Assembly: GCA_040902845.1 (NCBI GenBank)
Contig: JBBDWM010000019.1
Span: 55,749 to 119,748, forward strand
DNA: 64,000 nt
Direction of reading: 5' to 3'
DNA from: JALYNX01 sp040902845
Lineage (GTDB): Bacteria > Actinomycetota > Acidimicrobiia > Spongiisociales > ZC4RG35
The notes under the pieces were generated by a model, which was not told the DNA's origin, ran no database searches, and saw nothing but the letters and a program-made list of their open reading frames with translations. Each line of letters opens with the position of its first letter. Position 1 is the stretch's first letter. The translations under genes were made by a program, and so were the position numbers. Shown piece after piece: positions 31,507 to 39,995 of the stretch.

Positions 31507-33348
31507 CTAACCCACCGTCACCTGAGACTTCTTTCCGAGTCGTCTCCGTTCCGGCTGGCTCAAGAATCGCTTTCGGACCCGGATCGAAGTCGGGGTCACC
31601 TCGACCAACTCGTCGTCGGCGATCCATTCGATGCCCGTCTCCAAGGTCAGGTTCCGCGGTGGTCTCAGGTTGATTGCCTCGTCCGAGGCGTGGGTCCGGA
31701 TGTTGGTGAGTTGTTTTGGCTTGGCCGGGTTGACCACCATTTCCTCAGGGCGGGAGGCCTCACCGATGATCATTCCCTCATAGATCTCCGCCCCGGCGCC
31801 GATGAACAACTCGCCGCGCTTTTGGAGATTGTCCAGGGCAAACCCTGTGCTTGCGCCTTGGCGGTCGGCGACCATCGCACCTCCGATGCGGTGGGGAAGC
31901 TCCCCGACCCAGGGCATCCATCCCTCGTGATGCTGGTGGATGAGAGCGGTTCCCCGGGTGGTCGTCATCAGCAGTGAGCGGAACCCGAGCAGCCCTCGGG
32001 CCGGCGCGGTGAAGGTGATGATGGTTCGTCCCGGGTCACCGGGCTGAACCTCGACGATCGTCCCCTTGCGGGGTGCGGCCGCCTGGGTCACGGTCCCGAC
32101 GTACTCGTCGGGGACGTCCACTACCGCCCGTTCCACCGGCTCGTGTGGGTTGCCCTCGATCACCCGAATCACCACCTCGGGCCGACTCACCTGGAGCTCG
32201 AACCCTTCGCGTCGCATCGACTCGATGAGAACCGCGAGCTGCAGCTCGCCCCTGCCTGCCACTTCGACGATCTCAGGCGACGACGTCGGCCCCAGTCGAA
32301 TCGAGACATTGCCAAGGACTTCTCGCTTGAGACGGTCCTGGATCTGTCGTGAGGTGAGGAGAGTTCCTTCTCTGCCGGAAAGAGGTGAGGTGTTGACTCC
32401 GAACGTCATCTTGAGGACCGGTTCGTCGACTGACAGCCTGGGGAGTGGCACAGGGTCATCAGGGCTGGCGAGCGTGTCACCGATCTCCACCTCGGGGAAC
32501 CCGGCGACGACGAACAGGTCCCCGGCTAGGCACTCATCGACCTCGGATCGTCCGAGACCGGTGAAGCGCAACAATGTGGTCAACCGCCGCTTGACGGGCG
32601 GTTCCTCGTCATTGGCGTGACAGAGGGCGACCTGGGCGCCCTTTCTGAGGGTTCCCTCCACGACCCGCCCGATGGCGAGCCGGCCGAGGTAGTCCGAGGC
32701 GTCGAGGTTGGTGACGAGGGCCTGGAGGGGGGCGGCCGGGTCCCCACCCGGCGCGGGAATGGAGTCCACGATCGCGTCGAGGAGGGGGGCCAGGTCTGCA
32801 TCATCTGCTGGCACACCGATCCCTGTCATGGCGCGGCCGGAACGGGCGACCGTTGACACGATAGGAAAGTCGATGTGGTGGTCCTGGGCGTCGAGGTCGA
32901 AGAAAAGTTGGTAGACCTCGTCGGCTACCTCCTCGGGCCGGGCATCGGCACGATCGACCTTGTTGATCACAACCACCGCCGGGAGATGGAGGGCGAGAGC
33001 CTTGGACAGCACGTAGCGGGTTTGGGGCATGGGCCCGTCGGCGGCATCGACCAGGAGGAGAATCCCATCGACCATGGCAAGGGCTCGCTCCACCTCGCCC
33101 CCGAAGTCGGCATGCCCGGGGGTATCGACCAGGTTGATCCTGGTACTCCCCCATTGGATGGAGGCCGCCTTGGCCAAGATCGTGATTCCCCGCTCCCGTT
33201 CCTGGTCGGTGGAGTCCATGACTCGATCTACTCGCTCCTCGTGAGAGGAGAACACACCGGCGGCGTTCAGCATCGAGTCGACCAGCGTGGTCTTCCCATG
33301 GTCGACGTGCGCGACGAGCGCGACATTCCGGAAGGAGGGAGAGGCCAT
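31507..33348 (-). CDS. typA: TypA/BipA ribosome-associated GTPase
   Basis: A 613-residue translational GTPase, full length for TypA/BipA. G1 is AHVDHGKTT (13-21), G3 is DTPGHADFGGEV and G4 is NKVDRADA. EF-Tu-like domain 2, EF-G-like domains III and V and the BipA-specific C-terminus (LTNIRTHASDEAINL, ETGIEWIADDELVEVTP) are all recognisable. It binds the 70S ribosome and helps large-subunit assembly and stress adaptation. ATG 33348 is followed at once by family sequence. Confidence 0.96.
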   Translation of the reverse strand: MASPSFRNVALVAHVDHGKTTLVDSMLNAAGVFSSHEERVDRVMDSTDQERERGITILAKAASIQWGSTRINLVDTPGHADFGGEVERALAMVDGILLLVDAADGPMPQTRYVLSKALALHLPAVVVINKVDRADARPEEVADEVYQLFFDLDAQDHHIDFPIVSTVARSGRAMTGIGVPADDADLAPLLDAIVDSIPAPGGDPAAPLQALVTNLDASDYLGRLAIGRVVEGTLRKGAQVALCHANDEEPPVKRRLTTLLRFTGLGRSEVDECLAGDLFVVAGFPEVEIGDTLASPDDPVPLPRLSVDEPVLKMTFGVNTSPLSGREGTLLTSRQIQDRLKREVLGNVSIRLGPTSSPEIVEVAGRGELQLAVLIESMRREGFELQVSRPEVVIRVIEGNPHEPVERAVVDVPDEYVGTVTQAAAPRKGTIVEVQPGDPGRTIITFTAPARGLLGFRSLLMTTTRGTALIHQHHEGWMPWVGELPHRIGGAMVADRQGASTGFALDNLQKRGELFIGAGAEIYEGMIIGEASRPEEMVVNPAKPKQLTNIRTHASDEAINLRPPRNLTLETGIEWIADDELVEVTPTSIRVRKRFLSQPERRRLGKKSQVTVG

Positions 33349-33422
33349 GAGCCCTGAATGGTATCGCTCCCTTGACGCGTATCAGACCGTTGCCAATGTT
33401 CTCTTCCGGGGTGGAGGTGATC

Positions 33423-33725
33423 ATGAACGAGTTTCACATTGACCCCAGTCAAGGCCCGGACGCAGCAGCCGATGCGACCAACGACCAGTTGGAGACCCTG
33501 CTACGGATCGTGATGTGGGAGCTTGCGCTGCGGACCAGCAAGGAGCATTTCGACAACCATCTCAATCAGCTGGCCAAGGCCAGGGCGGAGATGGACGACG
33601 ATTTGGAATCGGCCCGCAGCAAGCGGGAGCAACGCCGCTTCGTCGCCTCGGTTCTCCGTGACCTGGAACTACTCCCGGTGATGGGCGAGGCGAAGGCGGA
33701 GCCAACCACGGGCCTGTATCTCTGA
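33423..33725 (+). CDS. Small hypothetical protein
   Basis: A 100-residue soluble, helix-rich and acidic protein (TNDQLETLLRIVMWELALRT, FDNHLNQLAKARAEMDDDLE, KREQRRFVASVLRDLELL). ATG 33423 has GGTGGAGGTG upstream. It is divergent from typA. The heptad-like pattern suggests a coiled coil. No family recognised. Confidence 0.7.
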   Translation: MNEFHIDPSQGPDAAADATNDQLETLLRIVMWELALRTSKEHFDNHLNQLAKARAEMDDDLESARSKREQRRFVASVLRDLELLPVMGEAKAEPTTGLYL

Positions 33726-33764
33726 CCTGCTACCCGAGAAGACCGATCTGAATAGGCTTGGCGT

Positions 33765-34604
33765 GTGCTTTGGAAGACTCAGGTTGGCAGTGTCACGCTC
33801 TATGCGATCGAAGACGGGTGGGCGACGAGGGACCCTCATGAATGGTTCATCGGCTCCACCCCCGAGGCCTGGGAGGGACAGACCCAACACCTCGATGCCG
33901 AAGGTCGGCTTCCGATCAGCTACGGGTGCTTTCTTGTCGACGACGGCACCCGGCTCGTGATGATCGACGCCGGATTCGGGCTCAACGCACCCGAGATGCC
34001 CGGAGGTGAGGCCGGGCATATGCCCGAAGGTTTGAAAAGACTCGGGGTGGCGCCTTCACAGGTGAGCGACGTGGTGCACACCCATCTCCACCCTGATCAC
34101 ATCCTCGGCGACCTCGACCGGAACCAAAGCCCGTTCTTCCCAAATGCCACAGTCCATACCCATGCCCGAGAATTCGGGTATTGGCGTTCCGGGGTCGACG
34201 AGCGGTCCGGGATCGTGATGTCGGTCGTCGATGCCCTCGAGGGAGCGGGTGCCCTTCGTGTCGTGGCCAAAGCCGGATCGGTGCTCCCCGGGATCGGCAT
34301 GGTCGAGACCTTTGGCCACACCCCGGGTCACACCTCGATCCTGGTGAGCTCGGGGGATCAGGCAGTGATGATCAGTGGCGATGTGAGTCACAGCCCCATC
34401 CACGCCATCCATCCGGAATGGAACATCGGCCCCGACGTCGACAAGGAGACGGCTGCTGTCACCCGCGCCCGGTTCTTCGCCGAGCTCGCCGAGTCGGGGA
34501 TCTCGATGGCCGCGGGCCATTACTACAGGCCCGGGTTCGGGCGCATCGTCTCCGACAGCGGAGCGCTCCGCTTCGAGCCGTTGTCGGTCACCGTTATCAG
34601 CTGA
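33765..34604 (+). CDS. MBL-fold metallo-hydrolase
   Basis: A 279-residue metallo-beta-lactamase-fold enzyme with the zinc motif HTHLHPDH (His107, His109, Asp111, His112), DAGFG, FGHTPGHTSILV and ISGDVSH, and a final AAGHYYRPGFG strand. This subgroup resembles quorum-quenching lactonase-like and other hydrolases of unknown substrate. GTG 33765 is the chosen start. Transcribed before the small HTH regulator, 59 bp away. Confidence 0.88.
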   Translation: MLWKTQVGSVTLYAIEDGWATRDPHEWFIGSTPEAWEGQTQHLDAEGRLPISYGCFLVDDGTRLVMIDAGFGLNAPEMPGGEAGHMPEGLKRLGVAPSQVSDVVHTHLHPDHILGDLDRNQSPFFPNATVHTHAREFGYWRSGVDERSGIVMSVVDALEGAGALRVVAKAGSVLPGIGMVETFGHTPGHTSILVSSGDQAVMISGDVSHSPIHAIHPEWNIGPDVDKETAAVTRARFFAELAESGISMAAGHYYRPGFGRIVSDSGALRFEPLSVTVIS

Positions 34605-34663
34605 CACAGACAACTCGTTCTCCCCGAGCCATCGAAATCGGCGGCCCTGACGACCTGGCGGGC

Positions 34664-34975
34664 GTGTTCACCGAGCTGGTCGGGTTGGTGGCGGTCATCG
34701 TCAGCATCGAGCTCATCGCCCAAATCGTGATCATGGCGACCACCCGCAAGCGTGACAACCACGGGCGGGAGACCACCAGCACCAATCGGATCCGTGAACT
34801 TCGTTACCAGGCCGGTGAGATGTCACCGGAGACGTTGGCAGATGCGGTCGGAGTGACCCGTCAGAAGATCAACGCCGTCGAGCGTGCCAAGGACTCACCT
34901 TCCCTCGAGGTCGCCTTTCGAATCGCCGACACCTTTGGGGTCCCCATCGACGAGGTCTTTCAGCACGGAACGTAG
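34664..34975 (+). CDS. Small XRE/HTH regulator with possible N-terminal membrane helix
   Basis: From GTG 34664 the 103-residue product begins with one hydrophobic helix (TELVGLVAVIVSIELIAQIV). A YozG-like helix-turn-helix follows (TNRIRELRYQAGEMSPETLA, VTRQKINAVERAKDSPSLEV, FGVPIDEVF). If ATG 34733 is the true start, the helix is lost and an 80-residue soluble HTH protein remains. The hydrophobic stretch being in frame and directly joined favours the longer, membrane-tethered form. Targets unknown. Confidence 0.65.
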   Translation: MFTELVGLVAVIVSIELIAQIVIMATTRKRDNHGRETTSTNRIRELRYQAGEMSPETLADAVGVTRQKINAVERAKDSPSLEVAFRIADTFGVPIDEVFQHGT

Positions 34976-34982
34976 GACGGCG

Positions 34983-35387
34983 TCAAGCTCCGAGGACTAT
35001 CCATCCCAGGTTGCGGGCAACCTGGGCCTGTCGGATGTCGGCGGTGAGGATCGGCAGGGACCCTCCACCAACGCGCTGTGCCGCCGCCAGATGAAGCGCG
35101 TCGAGGGTTCGGGCCTGGGTGATCTCAGCGAGGTCGGCCGCCATCCCACACAGAACAGCGTCCAACTCGACGATGTTGGTTCGGGCCCAGTCGTCCTGAA
35201 ATGACTGTTGCGCCTGGCTCAGGTCGCGCCCCTGGAGCAGTCGGGCCAGGTTTCGCCTGGTTTCGACCTCGGTGTGCCTCCCGCTGATCCACGTCGGGTC
35301 GTCATTGAGATGATTCTGAAATGTCGCACTGTCATCCTCGGCAACGTATCGCTTGAGTAATGCGCTGGTGTCGACGTAGAGGCTCAC
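34983..35387 (-). CDS. vapC: PIN-domain toxin (VapC)
   Basis: A 134-residue PIN ribonuclease. Acidic active-site residues are Asp6 (LYVDTSALLKRY), Glu in TEVETRR, Asp in TLDALHLAAA and Asp in ILTADIRQA. GTG 35387 overlaps the antitoxin stop as GTGA, fixing the start. VapC toxins cleave tRNA or rRNA when the antitoxin is degraded. Confidence 0.92.
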   Translation of the reverse strand: MSLYVDTSALLKRYVAEDDSATFQNHLNDDPTWISGRHTEVETRRNLARLLQGRDLSQAQQSFQDDWARTNIVELDAVLCGMAADLAEITQARTLDALHLAAAQRVGGGSLPILTADIRQAQVARNLGWIVLGA

Positions 35388-35641
35388 GGTCCCCGGTCCT
35401 CGGCGATCACCTCGGAGATCGATCGGTCTCCCGGCACACTCTTGACGGTGAGACGCGGGGCGACGGTTGCTGGGGTCACCCACCCTTCGGCGATGCCCTC
35501 TTCGAGTCGAAGACGACCTGGGATCGGGCCGAGATGCGCCACCGGTTGGCCGCGCAAGGTCACCCGTACATGTTCTCCCTTGGAGGCCATTTCGACATAC
35601 TCGGAAAGGCGTTTCTTGAGTTCGCGGATCCCGACGTCCAT
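35384..35641 (-). CDS. vapB: Phd/YefM-like antitoxin (VapB)
   Basis: An 85-residue antitoxin: the N-terminal DNA-binding part (MDVGIRELKKRLSEYVEMAS, GEHVRVTLRGQPVAHLGPIP) has the Phd/YefM pattern and the C-terminus (SISEVIAEDRGP) would plug the toxin. It precedes and overlaps the PIN gene. The ATG lies inside a 9-bp inverted repeat, consistent with autorepression. Confidence 0.9.
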   Translation of the reverse strand: MDVGIRELKKRLSEYVEMASKGEHVRVTLRGQPVAHLGPIPGRLRLEEGIAEGWVTPATVAPRLTVKSVPGDRSISEVIAEDRGP

Positions 35642-35673
35642 GTAGTCATCCTACAAAGATGAGGTGACTACAT
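35640..35673. promoter_or_regulatory. Operator of the VapBC operon
   Basis: ATGTAGTCA (35640-35648) and TGACTACAT (35665-35673) form a perfect 9-bp inverted repeat with a 16-bp spacer, overlapping the vapB start codon. Phd/VapB complexes commonly bind such sites to repress their own operon. Confidence 0.65.
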
Positions 35674-35682
35674 CAAGCCAGG

Positions 35683-36273
35683 TCACATGGCCACCCTATG
35701 GGTTCCCAGCCAATCCCCCACCCGTCGCCAGGCTCGGCTAGCGACCTTCCACAACATGATCGTGATTGTGGTGGCGGCCACTACGAGGATGCCGACCAGG
35801 ATCACCGTGAGCAGGGGGAAGGTTATGGCCAGGGCGATCAGCAAGGTCACCCCGACGTCCTCGAGCAGCGATAGCGCGATATTGCTGACCGGCTCAGGTG
35901 AGGTGTTGGCCACCACGCGGGTGGTTGCTTTGGCGGCATGGGCGTCGAGGGCGAGGGCGCCCGCCACTGCAGCCCCTAAGGCCGCACCGATACTGCCCGA
36001 ATCGCCGGCGATCACCGCTCCCAGGGCCGCGGCTCCCAGAGGGCGGATGACGGTGTGGATCGCATCCCAGACACTGTCGAGGTAGGGGACCTTGTCTGCG
36101 AAGAACTCGATTCCGAACAACACCCCGGCCACGATCATCACTTCGGTCCGGGTGAGGACCTCGGGGATGTCGCTCCAGCCGAGGCGGCCCGACACGCCCA
36201 GCAGAAGCGTCACCAGATAGAGGTTGATACCGGCAGCCCAACCCGATCCGGCGATGATCCCGAACACTTCCAC
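35683..36273 (-). CDS. DUF4126 membrane protein
   Basis: A 196-residue protein with several helices, opening with GSGWAAGINLYLVTLLLGV and followed by ADKVPYLDSVWDAIHTVIRP, LGAVIAGDSG and ALALDAHAAKATTRVVAN, the recognisable DUF4126 pattern. Function unknown. GTG 36273 is the start. It follows the surface adhesin gene by 57 bp on the same strand and may be co-transcribed. Confidence 0.85.
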   Translation of the reverse strand: MEVFGIIAGSGWAAGINLYLVTLLLGVSGRLGWSDIPEVLTRTEVMIVAGVLFGIEFFADKVPYLDSVWDAIHTVIRPLGAAALGAVIAGDSGSIGAALGAAVAGALALDAHAAKATTRVVANTSPEPVSNIALSLLEDVGVTLLIALAITFPLLTVILVGILVVAATTITIMLWKVASRAWRRVGDWLGTHRVAM

Positions 36274-36330
36274 GGTGGAGAAGGTAGTTGTTGGAGGGCC
36301 CCGACCTCGTCGCGCCCAGCGCGCCTGGTC

Positions 36331-38946
36331 CTATTCGCCCTGGCGGCGCAGGCGGGTTCTGATCAGGATGACCAACGTCGGGCCTAGCCAAAGCAGGCCA
36401 AGGATCAGTGCGGTCGAGGGGCTGATCGACTTGGCAGGTGGCTTGGCGATCAAACCCAAGAACTCCACCTGGTCATGTCGGGCCGAGGGCCCGATGGCGT
36501 TTATCGCGGTTTCCGATTCGGGCTCGGCCACTGGTGGGAGATCTGCTGGCGTGGTTTCGGACGGTTCGGTGTCGGCTTGGCTTGGGCTCGTAGGCGCCGT
36601 GCGATGGCGGGCCCCATTGTTGTGGGTCTCTTCGTTCTCGGCGGGTGTCGGCTCTTCGGGTTCGGGAATTGGCACCGCGGCCACCTCGATGACGACCTGG
36701 GTGGTGGCGGTCCCGCCGTCGCCATCGCTGACGACCAGGACCACTACGTAGGAACCCGCCCCGTTCGGGGTGAATGAGAAGTCAGGGCCGGCGCCGGGGG
36801 CAACCGTCGCACCATCGAGGGCGACTGTCCAAACATAGGTCAGGAGATCGGTGCTTCCGGGGTCGGTGGCGACCGATCCCAGAGTCACTGCTTCGTCCTC
36901 GACCACCGAACCGGGCGTCCCGGTGATCGCCGCCGACGGGTCCAGGTTGGCGACCGTGACCTGGCCGGTGGCGGTGGTGATCCCACCGTCGCCGTCGTCG
37001 GCGGTCAAAGACACGTCGTAGACGCCGTCATCGGCCGGGGTGAAAGCGATGTCGGGATTGGTCCCCGTGGCCAAGGTCGTGCCGTCGAGGGCGACGGTCC
37101 ACGACAGAGTGACCGGGTCGGCGTCGATCACAAGGGAGGACAGGGTCAACTCGGTCCCTTCCTCGCCTGATGCACCCAGAATTGTCACGACCGGAGCCAG
37201 GTTGGCGACTGTCATTTGCAGGGTGTCGCAGCCTTCAGCATCGGGGTTCCCATCGTCACTGACACAGACCTCGACGTCGTAGCTGCCCTCATCTGAGAAG
37301 GCGTGGCTCCCGGTGATGCTGCCGGCAAGACCGTTGGCCTGGTTCACCCCTCCCGGCTCGGAGGCTGAGCCGTCGCCCCAGTCGATGGTGGCGCGGTGGG
37401 TTTGGGTGACCTCCTGGTCGACGAAGCTGACCGAGGAGAGAACGACCGTTTCACCCTCATTGGCCGATTGGTCTGCGGCGGTGACCACAGGTGCTGTTGG
37501 GGCGAGGGGCACATAGATGGTGGCGCCGACGACCACTGTGTGAACTTGATTGGGCCCGGTGTTCATGTCGAAGGTGACGTTGCCCGGCAGCAGCTCGACT
37601 CCGTTGGTGAACGGGTACCACGCAGAGGCCCACCAGGCGACGACCGTGGGCCCGGTGCCCTGCAACACCCGACCGGTCTGGAAGACGACGTTGGGGTCGG
37701 TGGCGGTGTTCTGTGACTTGTTCTGGGTTTGTCCGGCGTGGTTGACCCGGAAGGTGGTGTTGACGCCGAGGAGTTCTGCGGTGACGGTGCCGGTGCTGTC
37801 GGTGGTGCCCAGGGTCTGGTAGGTGCCGGTGTTGTATTGGATTAGGGCTCCGGGGATCCCGTTGGTCCCGGTGGAGTCGAGGAGGCGGACCACCACTGCT
37901 GCGGTTTGGAAGGCCACCACCGGGTTGGTGGCGGTGTTTTGGGTCTTGTTCTGGGTTTGTCCGGCGTGGTTGACCCGGAAGGTGGTGTTGACGCCGAGCA
38001 GTTCTGCGGTGACGGTGCCGGTGCTGTCGGTGGTGCCGAGAGTTTGATATCCACCCGCGTTGTATTGCATGACAGCTCCGGGGATCCCGTTGGTCCCGGT
38101 GGAGTCGAGGAGGCGGACCACCACTGCTGCGGTTTGGAAGGCCACCACCGGGTTGGTGGCGGTGTTTTGGGTCTTGTTCTGGGTTTGTCCGGCGTGGTTG
38201 ACCCGGAAGGTGGTGTTGACGCCGAGCAGTTCTGCGGTGACGGTGCCGGTGCTGTCGGTGGTGCCGAGAGTTTGATATCCACCCGCGTTGTATTGCATGA
38301 CAGCTCCGGGGATCCCGTTGGCCCCTGTGGAGTCGAGAAGGCGCAGCGTGATCGCAGTGGTCTGGAAGACGATGTTGGGGTTGGTGCCCGTGTTCTGGGA
38401 TTTGCTGGCGGTCAGACCCAGGTGGGTCACCCGGAAGTTGGTGTTGACTCCGAGTAGTTCGGCTGTGACGTTGCCGTTGGCGTCGGTGCTACCCAGGCTC
38501 TGCCAGCCTCCGCCATTGAATTCGATGGCCGCCCCCGAGATCCCGTTGGCCCCTGTCGAGTCGAGCAGTCGCACGGTGACAGCGGTGGTCTGGAAGATGA
38601 CCAGAGGATTGGTCGAGGTGTTCTGCGTCTTGTTCTGTGCCAGACCGCGGTGGACGATCCGGAACGTCCGATTGCCAAGAGCCGAGAGCAAATCGGTGCT
38701 GACACATCCGGTGACGTCTGTGAAGCCGAGCGATATGTACCCACTGGCGTTGACAAAGGCTTCGGCACCCTGGATCCCGACCCCCAGCGAATCGCGGAGG
38801 CAAACCGTGGCGGTGATGGGGGCGGCTCCGACCGGCAGCAGCCAACCAAACGTCATTGGGAGCGCCAGCAGGGTCGCCAGGATGGTGCGCTTGGGACCCC
38901 GCAACAGACTTGCGGTCTGCCCTCGGTAGCTGCCTGCTTTTTGCAC
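36331..38946 (-). CDS. Large repeat-rich surface protein with PKD-like domains
   Basis: An 871-residue exported protein. The signal peptide (TILATLLALPMTFGWLLPVG) is followed by six tandem units of about 76 residues built on VRLLDSTGxNGIPGA, TTDSTGTVTAELLGVN and QTQNKTQNT, Ig/SpaA-like beta domains. Then come a linker, three PKD-like domains (ATIDWGDGSASEP; LSWTVALDGTTLATG; YVWTVALDGATVAPG), a Pro/Glu/Thr region and a C-terminal membrane helix (ALILGLLWLGPTLVILI) with a basic tail. No LPxTG motif is evident. It is likely an adhesin or stalk. The DNA of neighbouring units is nearly identical, so length variation is expected. Confidence 0.85.
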   Translation of the reverse strand: MQKAGSYRGQTASLLRGPKRTILATLLALPMTFGWLLPVGAAPITATVCLRDSLGVGIQGAEAFVNASGYISLGFTDVTGCVSTDLLSALGNRTFRIVHRGLAQNKTQNTSTNPLVIFQTTAVTVRLLDSTGANGISGAAIEFNGGGWQSLGSTDANGNVTAELLGVNTNFRVTHLGLTASKSQNTGTNPNIVFQTTAITLRLLDSTGANGIPGAVMQYNAGGYQTLGTTDSTGTVTAELLGVNTTFRVNHAGQTQNKTQNTATNPVVAFQTAAVVVRLLDSTGTNGIPGAVMQYNAGGYQTLGTTDSTGTVTAELLGVNTTFRVNHAGQTQNKTQNTATNPVVAFQTAAVVVRLLDSTGTNGIPGALIQYNTGTYQTLGTTDSTGTVTAELLGVNTTFRVNHAGQTQNKSQNTATDPNVVFQTGRVLQGTGPTVVAWWASAWYPFTNGVELLPGNVTFDMNTGPNQVHTVVVGATIYVPLAPTAPVVTAADQSANEGETVVLSSVSFVDQEVTQTHRATIDWGDGSASEPGGVNQANGLAGSITGSHAFSDEGSYDVEVCVSDDGNPDAEGCDTLQMTVANLAPVVTILGASGEEGTELTLSSLVIDADPVTLSWTVALDGTTLATGTNPDIAFTPADDGVYDVSLTADDGDGGITTATGQVTVANLDPSAAITGTPGSVVEDEAVTLGSVATDPGSTDLLTYVWTVALDGATVAPGAGPDFSFTPNGAGSYVVVLVVSDGDGGTATTQVVIEVAAVPIPEPEEPTPAENEETHNNGARHRTAPTSPSQADTEPSETTPADLPPVAEPESETAINAIGPSARHDQVEFLGLIAKPPAKSISPSTALILGLLWLGPTLVILIRTRLRRQGE
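37849..38280. repeat. Near-identical 228-bp tandem units inside the surface protein gene
   Basis: Two successive 76-codon units are identical at DNA level over about 204 bp (37849-38052 and 38077-38280), and the adjoining unit downstream is closely similar. Flanking units have drifted. This indicates recent duplication or gene conversion and is also a place where short-read assembly can collapse copies. Confidence 0.85.
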
Positions 38947-39166
38947 ATAAATTCATCGTCGCCGCCAAGGGGCCTCATGAGGGGCACTTGAGTTTTGCCC
39001 TAAGGTGACTAGTCACCGAAAAATCCAGGCGGTGTAGGCATTTTTCGCCAGGCATGAGCCTCCCGACCCAGGCACGCTACCTAGGTCAACGTCACTGTCC
39101 GTGGTGACCGACAGATCCGAGTCGCCGGAGGCCGTACCATCCGGCTGCCTTATCCGTGGAGGGGCA

Positions 39167-39877
39167 ATGTTCCCGTTACGCGATATCAACCCGACCCGAA
39201 TCACCCCGGTGGTGACTTTGGCGTTGATCGCCGTCAACGTGGGGGTCTTCTTTCTGTTCCAGATGCGGGGCAGCACCGAAGACCAGCAACTGCTGGTTTA
39301 CGAGCGGGCGGCCATCGCCTGTGAGGTGACCACCGGCGCCCCGCTCGGTGTGGACGAGATCGTCGACGATATCTGTCTCCCCGGCGCCCAGGTCCCGATC
39401 TTCCCTAACAAGAACGTGTTCCTCGCGCTGTTCACCTCGATGTTTCTCCACGGCAGCGTGGCCCATGTGCTGTTCAACATGTGGTTTCTCTGGATTTTCG
39501 GGAACAACGTCGAAGAGGCTTACGGGCACCTCGGCTATCTCCTCGTGTATTTGATCGGCGGCCTGGCGGCCACTGCCACGTATGTGGTCCTGAACCCGAA
39601 CGCCACCGTTCCCCTGGTCGGGGCCTCGGGGGCGATCGCCGTGGCCCTCGGCGCCTATGCAGTCCTGTTCCCGGGCCACCGTGTGCTGTCATTCGTGGGC
39701 TGGCTCCTGCTCCCGGTCCCCGCCGCCGTCTTTTTGATCATCTGGTTTGTCCTCCAGTTCGTGGCGGGCCAGGCGGGTGTCGCCTGGGAGGCCCACGCCG
39801 GCGGATTCGTCTTCGGGGCCGGGGTCAGCCTTCTGTTGCGGTCTCGGTTGCTGACGAGGGTCGGGGCGACGCGCTGA
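39167..39877 (+). CDS. Rhomboid-family intramembrane serine protease
   Basis: A 236-residue protein with six helices. The catalytic dyad is Ser154 (LVGASGAIAVALG, GxSG motif) and His210 (EAHAGGFVFG); Asn104 and His100 in VAHVLFNMWFLWIFG form the oxyanion region. ATG 39167 has GGAGGGG upstream. It cleaves membrane-embedded substrates; candidates are unknown. Repeat copy C follows the stop. Confidence 0.93.
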   Translation: MFPLRDINPTRITPVVTLALIAVNVGVFFLFQMRGSTEDQQLLVYERAAIACEVTTGAPLGVDEIVDDICLPGAQVPIFPNKNVFLALFTSMFLHGSVAHVLFNMWFLWIFGNNVEEAYGHLGYLLVYLIGGLAATATYVVLNPNATVPLVGASGAIAVALGAYAVLFPGHRVLSFVGWLLLPVPAAVFLIIWFVLQFVAGQAGVAWEAHAGGFVFGAGVSLLLRSRLLTRVGATR

Positions 39878-39894
39878 CCACCACCCTCCCCTCT

Positions 39895-39947
39895 CCGTAA
39901 TTGGGACCCACAGGTCCGCATGTGACCCCTGTAGATCCCAATTAGGG
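39895..39947. repeat. Palindromic intergenic repeat, copy C
   Basis: Arms CCGTAATTGGGACCCACAGG and CCCCTGTAGATCCCAATTAGGG around TCCGCATGTGAC. The distal arm has drifted (ACGG to AGGG). It begins 18 bp after the rhomboid stop and ends about 50 bp before the kinase gene. Confidence 0.85.
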
Positions 39948-39995
39948 ATGAGGCTCTGGATCTATAGCCGGGCCAGAACCGGCCGATAAAGCAGG

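Noticed and set aside
36331..36400. LPxTG sortase anchor on the adhesin
   Set aside because: The C-terminus has a membrane helix and basic tail but no LPxTG-like motif before it.
37849..38280. CRISPR array
   Set aside because: The repeats are 228 bp, in frame and coding, with no short unique spacers and no cas genes in the window.
37842..38929. Open frames on both strands over the adhesin repeats
   Set aside because: Their apparent repeats simply mirror the 228-bp units of the real gene; no signal peptide or fold is consistent.
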